In this document: positions 26,133 through 32,848 of the stretch, one piece after another
Numbering within the stretch: position 1 is the stretch's first letter
Layout: each line of letters starts with the position of its first letter
NCBI GenBank assembly: GCA_035691485.1
Contig: DASSIZ010000055.1
Span: forward strand, 1 to 32,848
Reading direction: 5' to 3'
DNA length: 32,848 bases
Source of the DNA: Terriglobales bacterium
Lineage (GTDB): Bacteria > Acidobacteriota > Terriglobia > Terriglobales > Acidobacteriaceae
The notes under the pieces: generated by a model
Databases searched by the model: none
What the model was told of the DNA's origin: nothing
Seen by the model: only the letters and a program-made list of their open reading frames with translations
Translations under genes and position numbers: made by a program

Positions 26133-26570
26133 TTAGTTGCGCTCGAAGCCCATACTTCGCAAGACGACGTCAGGGACGGACACGGCGTAGTTAATCTGCG
26201 TCGGCTTCATGTGTTCGGCGGCGGCAACGGCCTGGCGGACCAGCAGGGGATCGAGATCGATCGGGGGTTGGGTCAGGAACGCCAATACGTCCTCCTTGCG
26301 ATCGATGGCAACGCCGCGAAACAGGACAGAAGAACAGACAAAGAAAACTTCGAAGTGGCCGTTGTTGAAAGCGACCTTGAAGCGGCCCTGGTGTTCGGGC
26401 TCGCCGCTGGGCGCCTCAGCAGCATCGGCTTCTTCGCCTTGGGCGAAGACCTCGCGAGGCGCGGTCTGGGTGATGCTGTCCCACATCTGCAGCAGGCGTA
26501 GCTCCTGCCCGCTCAAACGGCGTCCCAGCCTCTGCTGAACATTCTGGACGTTGGATTCAAAGTCCGGCAT
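26133..26570 (-). CDS. Cytosolic hypothetical protein
   Basis: I do not recognise this family. The 145-residue product (start ATG at 26570) has MPDFESNVQNVQQRLGRRLS then a helix, an Ala/Glu-rich acidic stretch (EGEEADAAEAP-like, about 45-60), and a beta-rich part with FKVAFNNGHFEVFFVCSSVL and DPLLVRQAVAAAEHMKP. No signal peptide or membrane helix is seen. An in-frame GTG a few codons upstream could also serve as start; neither has a good SD. The end is 9 bp from the stop of the convergent matrixin gene. The upstream 116 bp holds no gene I can see. Confidence 0.6.
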   Translation of the reverse strand: MPDFESNVQNVQQRLGRRLSGQELRLLQMWDSITQTAPREVFAQGEEADAAEAPSGEPEHQGRFKVAFNNGHFEVFFVCSSVLFRGVAIDRKEDVLAFLTQPPIDLDPLLVRQAVAAAEHMKPTQINYAVSVPDVVLRSMGFERN

Positions 26571-26686
26571 AGCAACTATGTCTTGTACCACATCAAAGCA
26601 GGGACAGCGCAGGGCAGGGATTCCAAGAGTAACTTCGCGGGTGAGGGGTTTTCCCCAATCAGGCCCTTCCCGCCGGCACTCCTGGC

Positions 26687-27139
26687 TCAGCTCATGGGGC
26701 TGGAGGCGAGCCGGGATTCGGAATGCGCCACCATCACCCATCCTTTTTTCAGTTGTTGCCAGACACTCAGGGTAGCGCTGCTGGTGGAGGTGCCGCCCCA
26801 GTTGGCGCGCAACGTACAGGTAATGACGATGTCGGCGCCATTGAGGCGGGAGCTGCATTCGCTGAGTGAGAACTCGGCGAGCGGCGCTTTTTGCAGGTCG
26901 CTGAGAAAAGCTGCGCGGTCGAAAATGCCACCGGGGCCGGCGCCGGCAAAGGCGCCGCCGACGTGGCGGTCAACTTCGGTCCAGTTCCTGGCCTGCACAT
27001 CCTTCCAGAAAAGCTGCTCGATTTGCTCGCCGCCGGTGGCGCCGGTCCAACCGGAGGCGGGCTTCGACCACATATTGCAAGCGACTGTGGAGGCGAGGAG
27101 CAAAAGGATGACCGCGAGCTTGCCGCTCATGGCGGGCAT
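26687..27139 (-). CDS. NTF2-like (SnoaL/DUF4440-type) lipoprotein
   Basis: Starting at ATG 27139 gives MPAMSGKLAVILLLLASTVACN, a signal sequence with a lipobox (STVAC). The mature part carries GEQIEQLFWKDVQARNWTEV, a helix followed by a beta sheet (LNGADIVITCTLRANWGG, KKGWVMVAHSES). This is the profile of NTF2/SnoaL-like or DUF4440 domains, which bind small ligands or serve as scaffolds. Alternative starts are ATG 27130 and GTG 27175; the last would overlap the radical SAM stop (GTGA). No start has a strong SD. It lies directly downstream of the radical SAM gene and may be co-transcribed with it. Confidence 0.65.
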   Translation of the reverse strand: MPAMSGKLAVILLLLASTVACNMWSKPASGWTGATGGEQIEQLFWKDVQARNWTEVDRHVGGAFAGAGPGGIFDRAAFLSDLQKAPLAEFSLSECSSRLNGADIVITCTLRANWGGTSTSSATLSVWQQLKKGWVMVAHSESRLASSPMS

Positions 27140-27171
27140 TGTAGCAGCGGAGTTGCAAGTTCCAGAACAAC

Positions 27172-28809
27172 TCACAACTTATGTAGCGGCTCTTCGAGGG
27201 GCACGGAATACTTCTTCTCAATTTTCTCGCGGAAGGTGGGGCCGGAGTTGTAGGCGCAGAAGGGATAGATCAGGCCGTTGGGAGCGGCATAGTGAATGAC
27301 GCAGCGCTTCACGCGTTCGACGTCGTAGTTGTAGAGGTCCATGAAATGCATGCCGGCCACCAGCAGAGTACGGTAGGTGTAGCGGCCGTCCATGCCATCG
27401 CGGCCGAGCTTTTTATCGGTCATGCCCTGCAAGGTCTGAAGGAACTTCTCAAAGGTCAGGCCGGGAGGCGCGAACTGCGGCTTGAAGTGGCGCTGCAGCG
27501 AGCGCCATGCCTTGAGCTTGCTGAAAATCTGCAGGATGGAACGGCGCGCGGTGCGCGCGATCTGGTCCATGTCCTGCATCATGGCGCCGACATCGACAAA
27601 GCGGGTCACGGGCACGACGGTCTTGGTTTTTTCGTCGATGAAAAGGTAGGTCCCCATCGAGCAATGCGGGTTGCAGGTGAGGGTGGGAACTTCTTCGCCG
27701 CGCATGGCGGAAGCAAGACGAGAGAACGGCGAGACGCACGACAGCGGGAAGAAATCCTGCATGGGATCGAAGATGCCGGTCTGATCGGCGAGGGCATGGG
27801 CCCAGTCCCCGAGGGTGAAGCGCTTGGACTCGATTTCGTTGCGGTTGATGCGCCCAGTGAAGGCCACCGGCTGAAAGCTGATGCCGGAGACGCAATCGAT
27901 GTTCTCAATGGCGATGCGGACGATGTCGCCGATCTGGTGATCGTTGACGCCACGCACGATGGTGGGCACGAAGACGATCTTGATGCCGGCCTGGCGGCAA
28001 TTCTCAATGCAGGCCAGCTTCTTGTCCATGAGAGACGCGCCGCGGGTGCGCCGGTAAATATCGTCGCATATGCCATCGAACTGCAGGTACAAGGTGGTCA
28101 GGCCGTGCTCCTTGCATTTGCGAGCGTATGAAAGGTCAGCAAGGGTAATGCCGTTGGTGGCTGCCTGGATGTGGCTGAACCCCATCTCGCGAGCCATGGC
28201 GCAGATCTCGGGAAACTGGGGGTGGACGGTAGGCTCGCCACCGGAAAATTGGACCACGCGCCCGGCCACCGGCTGCTCATCGCGCAGGGCCTGCAGCATG
28301 CGTCGAACGTGATCGATATCGGGCTCGTAGAGATAACCCTGCACATTGGCATTGGCAAAGCAGACCGGGCAGGTCAGGTTACAGCGGTTGGTGAGATCAA
28401 CGTTGGCAAGCACGGTGTGCGAGATGTGCATCGAACAGAGGCCGCACTGCTCGGGACAGCGGGTGGCGTCGCGGACAGCGGGATTCTTGATGCCGCGATT
28501 GTCGCCGAAGTGCCAGTTCTCCATCTTGAGATAAAGCTTGGCGTCGGGAGAGATGAGATCGCGGAAGCGGCCATGGGCAGCGCAGGCCTTCTCCATGTAG
28601 ACGCGGCCCTTATCCTCAAACAAAATGGCCTCAATGGGACCGCTACATTCCGGGCACAGGGATTGCGTGGAGCGCGGCAGCCCCTTCTGCAAGGGCATGA
28701 TTGGCGAACCGGTGTAGGTCGTCTGCGGCTGGATGACGCGGAACTGCTCGCGATGGCCGGGTGCGAAATCCGGTTTCGGCGCTGCGGCGGGAATCAATTG
28801 CGTGCTCAA
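27172..28809 (-). CDS. Radical SAM protein of the tetraether/membrane-spanning lipid synthase (Tes) type
   Basis: The 545-residue product has a radical SAM core with C-x3-C-x2-C (TNRCNLTCPVCFANA, Cys143, 147, 150 counted from the TTG start) and the SAM-binding FSGGEP. An N-terminal metal site (CPEC, Cys52/55, and CAAHG) and a second cysteine cluster (CPEQCGLC, Cys118/122/125) precede it; further cysteines occur near 358-383 (SCVSP, TCNPHC). This layout matches the MJ0619/Tes family, which joins lipid chains by C-C bonds in archaeal tetraethers and has relatives implicated in bacterial membrane-spanning lipids. I infer iso-diabolic-acid-type lipids in this host, not proven. TTG 28809 is preferred over ATG 28857 because AGGAGG lies 9 nt upstream. 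Confidence 0.82.
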   Translation of the reverse strand: MSTQLIPAAAPKPDFAPGHREQFRVIQPQTTYTGSPIMPLQKGLPRSTQSLCPECSGPIEAILFEDKGRVYMEKACAAHGRFRDLISPDAKLYLKMENWHFGDNRGIKNPAVRDATRCPEQCGLCSMHISHTVLANVDLTNRCNLTCPVCFANANVQGYLYEPDIDHVRRMLQALRDEQPVAGRVVQFSGGEPTVHPQFPEICAMAREMGFSHIQAATNGITLADLSYARKCKEHGLTTLYLQFDGICDDIYRRTRGASLMDKKLACIENCRQAGIKIVFVPTIVRGVNDHQIGDIVRIAIENIDCVSGISFQPVAFTGRINRNEIESKRFTLGDWAHALADQTGIFDPMQDFFPLSCVSPFSRLASAMRGEEVPTLTCNPHCSMGTYLFIDEKTKTVVPVTRFVDVGAMMQDMDQIARTARRSILQIFSKLKAWRSLQRHFKPQFAPPGLTFEKFLQTLQGMTDKKLGRDGMDGRYTYRTLLVAGMHFMDLYNYDVERVKRCVIHYAAPNGLIYPFCAYNSGPTFREKIEKKYSVPLEEPLHKL

Positions 28810-29008
28810 AGGCAGGGTCCTCCTCGGACGGGTAATCCTCGGCGATAGCGGACCCATACGGTCCGTCAGGAGCCAGTGACTGACTGATTAGAACCCGGGG
28901 GAGGGCAATTTCCCAAAAGCGGTCCAATGCGCGATGTAGCCATTGGCTGCAGCCGGGGGCCGTTCACGTCCGGAAATCGGCCGCAATGGCCGGTTTGTCA
29001 CGCATGCA

Positions 29009-29024
29009 TGTGAGGGAAATCACA
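29009..29024. promoter_or_regulatory. CRP-type palindrome
   Basis: TGTGAGGGAAATCACA has both perfect half-sites of the CRP consensus, TGTGA-N6-TCACA. It lies 74 bp before the ATG of the BNR-repeat gene and about 200 bp before the radical SAM gene, in their shared upstream region. Its centre is about 76 bp from the likely transcription start of the BNR gene, in the range used by class I CRP sites. A CRP/FNR-family protein is not in the window. Confidence 0.6.
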
Positions 29025-29080
29025 AACTGACCGTCTGCCGGCAGCTATCCGTGCTCAGCCATTGGGGTTGAGTCGATTGT

Positions 29081-29086
29081 TATACT
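29081..29086 (+). promoter_or_regulatory. -10 box of the BNR-repeat gene
   Basis: TATACT lies 11 nt before the ATG pair at 29098 and 29101. No good -35 is at the right distance, so activator dependence is plausible, with the CRP-type palindrome upstream. The start would be about 29093, leaving a nearly leaderless message, consistent with the lack of an SD. Confidence 0.45.
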
Positions 29087-29097
29087 TCGTATCCCAC

Positions 29098-32000
29098 ATG
29101 ATGAGCGTCCAAAAAAATAGCCGTCACGCAGCGTTGCTGTTGCAGTTCCTGCTGCTGTTTTCAATCGCCGCATCCGGACAGAACGTCAGTCCCAACCTTT
29201 ATTCCGGCATGCGGTGGCGGATGATCGGGCCATTCCGCGGAGGCCGCGCACTGACTGCAACCGGAGTACGCGGCCAGCGCGACGTCTACTATTTCGGCGC
29301 CGTTGGCGGCGGGGTCTGGAAAACAAGCAACAGCGGACAGAGTTGGACGCCGATCTTCGATTCCCAACCAATCGCCTCGATCGGATCGCTGGCGGTGGCT
29401 CCGTCCGATGGCAAAATCCTCTACGTCGGAACCGGCGAAGCGTCGATCCGCTCCGATATTTCCTTCGGCAACGGCGTGTACAAGTCCACCGACGCCGGAA
29501 CCACGTGGACGCACGTGGGATTAGAGGACACGCGCCACATCGGAAGAGTGCTGATCGATCCCAAGGACGCGAATGTTGTTTTCGTCGCCGCGCTGGGACA
29601 CGCGTACGGGCCGAACCAGGAGCGCGGCGTGTTCCGCACGACCGACGGCGGCAGGAGGTGGCAAAAGGTCCTCTATAAAGACGAGAACACAGGAGCGATC
29701 GACCTGGCATTTGATCCTGACAATTCCAAGATTGTCTATGCGACGCTGTGGAACGCGCACCGTCCGCCATGGAGCACGTATCCGCCGATCCAGGGTCCCG
29801 GCAGTGGGTTGTACAAGTCCACCGACGGCGGCACAACCTGGACGCAGATCAAAGGCAACGGCCTGCCGAGCGCGGACTGGGGGCGAGCGGGCATCGCAAC
29901 ATCGAAACATGTGGTTTATCTGCTCGTCGATACGCTGCAGGCGAACCAGGGCGGATTATTCACCGGGAACGAAGGCGGGCTGTACCGCTCCGATGACCGC
30001 GGCGCGACTTGGCGGCGGGTGAGCAACGACCGTCGCACGTTCGGACGACAGTGGTACTTCGGCGAAATCACGGTCGATGCCAATAATCCCGAGGTCGTCT
30101 ATATCCCGAATGTCGCGATCTATAAATCGGCCGATGGCGGCAAAACATTCACCGTGCTCAAAGGTCAGCCCGGAGGCGACGATTACCACTTTGTTTGGCT
30201 CGATCCGGACGATCCGTTACGCATGGTCGTTGCCAGTGACCAGGGGACGGTCGTCAGCGCTGATGGGGGCAAGAGCTGGTCTTCCTGGTATAACCAGCCC
30301 ACGGCGCAGTTCTACCACGTCGCCACCGACAATCAATTTCCGTATTACGTTTACGGCGGACAGCAGGACAGCGGGACGGCGGCGACGACGAGCCGCAGCG
30401 ATTATGGCTCGATCACCTTCCGCAACTGGTATTCGGTGGGAGGCGGTGAGGCAGGCGCCATTGCGCCCGATCCAAGCGATCCGAACACGGTATATGCCGG
30501 CGACACCTACGGGCGTTTGTATCGCTTCGACAAGGTCACCGGACAATCCCAGAACGTCTCGCCCACGCCGGTGGCTCAGTTCGGCCAGGAAATCAGCCAG
30601 CGTAAGCTGCGCTTTACCTGGACCTCGCCAATCGTGTTTTCGCCGCAAGATCCGAAGACGCTGTATATGGGAGCGCAGTACGTGCTCCGGTCACAGGATC
30701 GCGGAAATTCGTGGCAACAGATCAGCCCGGACCTGACCGGGTGCGTCTCTCAAGAAGCAGCCGGCGGAGGGCGGCCGGGCTCCACCGCGGAGCCGGTGAC
30801 AACCCAGAACGCCGCTTCCAAGTGTTATGGCGTGGTGTACGCGATTGCGCCGTCAGCCGTGGATGGCAATGTGATCTGGGCGGGCAGCGACACGGGGAAA
30901 ATCTGGATCACGCGCGACGGTGGGAAGGCCTGGGCTGACCTGACCGGCAACAGTTTCCAGCCTTTCAGCAAGATCAGCATGATTGACGCATCGCATTTCG
31001 ACGCGGGAACAGCGTACGTTGCGGTGGACCGGCATCGCATCGACGATTACACGCCGGCGATCTATGGCACCCACGATTTCGGCAAAAGCTGGAAACGAAT
31101 GAATTCGGGCATTGCTGCGGCGGCATTCGTTCGTGCCGTTCGCGAAGATCCCAGGCGCAAAGGATTGCTGTACGCCGCGACGGAAGTGGGTGTTTACGTA
31201 TCGTTCGACGATGGCGAACACTGGCAGCCGTTGCAACTGAATCTGCCGGTAACACCGGTGCACGACCTGGTCATCCATGAGGATGATCTGGTGATCGCAA
31301 CCCACGGACGCTCGTTCTGGATTCTGGACGATGTGACACCACTGCGGCAGATGACGCGCGAAGTCGCAAGTTCCCCAGCGTATTTATTTGCGCCGCAGAC
31401 GGCAATGCGCGTGCGCAGCGACGTCGGGCACGACACGCCCCTTCCGCCCGAAGAACCGGCTGGGCAGAACCCGCCGGCGGGGGCAATCGTGGATTACTAT
31501 CTCGCACAGCCGGCGAAGGAAGTAATGTTAGAAATTTTGGACAGCAGCGGCAAGCAGGTGCGCCGGTTCTCGTCCGCGGACAAGCCATTCGAGCCGGAAA
31601 AGATGGTGCCGATTGCAAGCGGCTGGTTCATGCCGCCGACCCCGGTGGAGACAACGGTGGGCGAGCATCGTTTTGTGTGGGATCTGCGTTATCCGGACCC
31701 GCCGAGCCTGCACAAAAACTATGACATTTCCGCGGTTTGGGCTGTCGGTGTGACCGGGCTGCCAGTCGGTCCGCTGGTATTGCCGGGAAATTACCAGGTA
31801 CGGCTCACGGTGGACGGCAGGAGTTTCACCCAAGCGCTGACGGTAAAGCTCGACCCGCGTTTGAAGGCCACTGGTGCGGAGTTGCAGAAACAGTTTGAAC
31901 TGGAGATGCAGATCACCGACGCGATGCGGCAGGCATACACCGCCATGCAGCAGCGTGGCGAGAAACCCGCAATCACGACGCCGGGCGAAAACAGGCCGCC

Positions 32001-32142
32001 GCGTGGGGATACCTTGGCGGGCACGCTCAACAATCTGTCGCAACTGCTGGAAGTGGTGGATACGGCTGACGCCGCGCCGACGCGGCAGGCAGAGGAAGCA
32101 TGGCAGCAACTGCGGGCGAAGCTCGCCGAGCAGCTGCATTGA
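29098..32142 (+). CDS. Large secreted BNR/sortilin-like repeat protein
   Basis: A 1014-residue exported protein with a signal peptide (LLLQFLLLFSIAASGQ, about 10-27). At least eleven BNR/Asp-box motifs of the type S-x-D-x-G-x-x-W are visible, for example STDAGTTW, TTDGGRRW, STDGGTTW, SADGGKTF and THDFGKSW, which build beta-propellers. Similar proteins are annotated as sortilin/VPS10-like or glycosyl hydrolase (BNR repeat); they are common in large families in Acidobacteriota. A glycosidase reaction cannot be supported from the repeats alone. The C-terminal 200 residues are helical and extended. Start candidates are ATG 29098 and 29101; a TTG at 29062 would lie upstream of the -10 box. Its stop begins a 36-bp direct repeat with the RAYT gene end. 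Confidence 0.85.
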   Translation: MMSVQKNSRHAALLLQFLLLFSIAASGQNVSPNLYSGMRWRMIGPFRGGRALTATGVRGQRDVYYFGAVGGGVWKTSNSGQSWTPIFDSQPIASIGSLAVAPSDGKILYVGTGEASIRSDISFGNGVYKSTDAGTTWTHVGLEDTRHIGRVLIDPKDANVVFVAALGHAYGPNQERGVFRTTDGGRRWQKVLYKDENTGAIDLAFDPDNSKIVYATLWNAHRPPWSTYPPIQGPGSGLYKSTDGGTTWTQIKGNGLPSADWGRAGIATSKHVVYLLVDTLQANQGGLFTGNEGGLYRSDDRGATWRRVSNDRRTFGRQWYFGEITVDANNPEVVYIPNVAIYKSADGGKTFTVLKGQPGGDDYHFVWLDPDDPLRMVVASDQGTVVSADGGKSWSSWYNQPTAQFYHVATDNQFPYYVYGGQQDSGTAATTSRSDYGSITFRNWYSVGGGEAGAIAPDPSDPNTVYAGDTYGRLYRFDKVTGQSQNVSPTPVAQFGQEISQRKLRFTWTSPIVFSPQDPKTLYMGAQYVLRSQDRGNSWQQISPDLTGCVSQEAAGGGRPGSTAEPVTTQNAASKCYGVVYAIAPSAVDGNVIWAGSDTGKIWITRDGGKAWADLTGNSFQPFSKISMIDASHFDAGTAYVAVDRHRIDDYTPAIYGTHDFGKSWKRMNSGIAAAAFVRAVREDPRRKGLLYAATEVGVYVSFDDGEHWQPLQLNLPVTPVHDLVIHEDDLVIATHGRSFWILDDVTPLRQMTREVASSPAYLFAPQTAMRVRSDVGHDTPLPPEEPAGQNPPAGAIVDYYLAQPAKEVMLEILDSSGKQVRRFSSADKPFEPEKMVPIASGWFMPPTPVETTVGEHRFVWDLRYPDPPSLHKNYDISAVWAVGVTGLPVGPLVLPGNYQVRLTVDGRSFTQALTVKLDPRLKATGAELQKQFELEMQITDAMRQAYTAMQQRGEKPAITTPGENRPPRGDTLAGTLNNLSQLLEVVDTADAAPTRQAEEAWQQLRAKLAEQLH

Positions 32143-32145
32143 TTC

Positions 32146-32173
32146 TCCGCGCTCGAGGGCGAGCGCGCTCCAA
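32146..32173 (+). repeat. REP-like palindrome copy 1 (forward)
   Basis: Contains the hairpin GCGCTCG-AGGG-CGAGCGC followed by GCTCCAA. It belongs to the same class as the copies at 32186, 32767 and 32805. It directly follows the stop of the BNR gene and may act as its terminator or transcript end. Confidence 0.8.
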
Positions 32174-32185
32174 GTTTACGGGTTG

Positions 32186-32212
32186 TTGGAGCGCGTTCGC
32201 CCCGAACGCGCC
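32186..32212 (-). repeat. REP-like palindrome copy 2 (inverted)
   Basis: A divergent inverted copy: on the minus strand it has the stem GCGCGTTCG-GGG-CGAACGCGC and then the same CTCCAA tail. With copy 1, 12 nt away, it makes a pair in opposite orientation, as in REPINs. Confidence 0.75.
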
Positions 32213-32286
32213 GAAACGGGAATAGACACAGAATCCAGACAGGGTATTGGACGCAGCGCCGAGAGTTCGTGGTTAGACTGCGTTGC

Positions 32287-32763
32287 ATGTGCCCAGTCAT
32301 TCCGCGGCGTTACGAATACCGGCGTGACCTGCCGCACCTGCAGAGCGGCGATCGCTCGATATTTGTGAGCATGACGACCTATAAGCGCTGGCTACTTCCG
32401 CCTGCAGCGAGAAGTATCGTGCTGGAGCACATTAGGCGAGAACACAACCAGCGCGTGTTCCTTTATGCCGCGGTGGTCATGCCGGACCACGTGCATGCTC
32501 TGTTCTCGCCGCTCGTGGACGAACCCGGAGAATGTTTCGGAATTGGTGAGATCATGAACGGGATGCGTGGACCGGCGGCGCACGGGATCAACAAACTGCT
32601 CCGGCGCAGCGGACCGGTATGGGATCGTGATTTCTTTGATCGGCTGCTTCGTCACGCCGAATTCGGACGATACATGGATTACCTCTGCCTCAACCCGGTT
32701 CGCAAGGGGCTGGTTACGACGGAGGAAGAATATCCGTGGTTGTGGGTTGAACCTGTGTATTGA
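32287..32763 (+). CDS. REP-associated tyrosine transposase (RAYT, Y1_Tnp/IS200-like)
   Basis: The 158-residue protein matches the RAYT/Y1 transposase family, single-strand DNA transposases that mobilise or maintain REP palindromes. The HUH motif appears as VVMPDHVHAL (His68, His70) and the Tyr motif as YMDYLCLNPVRKGL (Tyr129 or Tyr132 candidate nucleophile). Other matches are RRDLPHLQ and the loop WDRDFFDRLLR. No inactivating change is visible, so it may be active. The ATG at 32287 is preferred; a GTG at 32269 has GAGAG just upstream and would add 6 residues. REP-like repeats lie on both sides, as is normal for RAYT genes. Confidence 0.88.
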   Translation: MCPVIPRRYEYRRDLPHLQSGDRSIFVSMTTYKRWLLPPAARSIVLEHIRREHNQRVFLYAAVVMPDHVHALFSPLVDEPGECFGIGEIMNGMRGPAAHGINKLLRRSGPVWDRDFFDRLLRHAEFGRYMDYLCLNPVRKGLVTTEEEYPWLWVEPVY

Positions 32764-32766
32764 TTG

Positions 32767-32794
32767 TCCGCGCTCGAGGGCGAGCGCGCTCCAA
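32767..32794 (+). repeat. REP-like palindrome copy 3 (forward)
   Basis: Identical to copy 1 except for the flank. Including the upstream stop codon, 32759-32794 matches 32138-32173 with one mismatch (36 bp). It directly follows the RAYT stop. Confidence 0.8.
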
Positions 32795-32804
32795 ATCGCA
32801 AAAA

Positions 32805-32848
32805 AGCGCTCGAGGGCGAGCGCGCTCCAACAATCCGAGCGCGCTCCA
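32805..32848 (+). repeat. REP-like copies 4 and 5 (last one cut by edge)
   Basis: Copy 4 (32805-32830) has the same hairpin and CTCCAA tail. Copy 5 (32835-32848) shows only CCGAGCGCGCTCCA before the window ends. The repeats probably continue to the right. Confidence 0.7.

Noticed and set aside
32146-32848. Repeat cluster at the right end, considered as a CRISPR array
   Set aside because: The units are palindromic, in mixed orientation and irregularly spaced, and they flank a RAYT gene; there are no regular spacers or cas genes.

Overview
This is a high-GC, gene-dense bacterial chromosome segment, most likely from an Acidobacteriota (Terriglobia-type) genome. That assignment is inference. It rests on the dcw gene order, the abundance of large secreted S9, M28 and BNR-repeat proteins, a TonB-domain protein, and a radical SAM protein of the tetraether or membrane-spanning-lipid synthase type. 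No rRNA, tRNA or CRISPR array was seen.

Region 1 (1-10.9 kb, minus strand) is a division and cell wall (dcw) cluster read right to left: mraZ, rsmH, an unlisted 50-residue small ORF, ftsL, ftsI (PBP with one PASTA domain), murE, murF, mraY and murD. murD runs off the left edge at or next to its stop codon. MurE carries the DNPR motif, so a meso-diaminopimelate peptidoglycan is expected. The cluster starts from a clear TTGACA/TAGGAT promoter, followed by three or four GTGG repeats at exact 10-bp spacing, an apparent MraZ operator. The cluster is interrupted by a 458-bp ftsI-murE spacer containing four phased ACCTG repeats and by a 244-bp mraY-murD spacer with three hairpins.

Region 2 (11-18 kb) mixes strands: an SRPBCC protein, a secreted prolyl oligopeptidase (S9A), a DUF72 protein, a second SRPBCC protein with an N-terminal membrane anchor, a small secreted protein and a TonB-domain protein. 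An inverted pair of degenerate intergenic repeats lies between the convergent S9A and DUF72 genes.

Region 3 (18-24 kb, minus strand) holds a 756-residue protein with a class III nucleotide cyclase-like domain behind a large unrecognised N-terminal part, a secreted M28 peptidase, a thioredoxin-fold protein and mutY.

Region 4 (24-32.1 kb) holds an overlapping three-gene unit (two lipoprotein-like proteins and a matrixin-type metalloprotease), a cytosolic hypothetical, an NTF2-like lipoprotein, the Tes-like radical SAM gene and, divergently, a very large secreted BNR-repeat protein. The divergent intergenic region has a perfect CRP-type palindrome, which is notable beside a possible cyclase gene 9 kb away.

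Region 5 (32.1 kb to the end) is a RAYT (REP-associated tyrosine transposase) gene flanked on both sides by GC-rich palindromic repeats that share a CTCCAA tail. It forms a small mobile or domesticated repeat unit whose direct repeats begin at the stop codons of the two genes.
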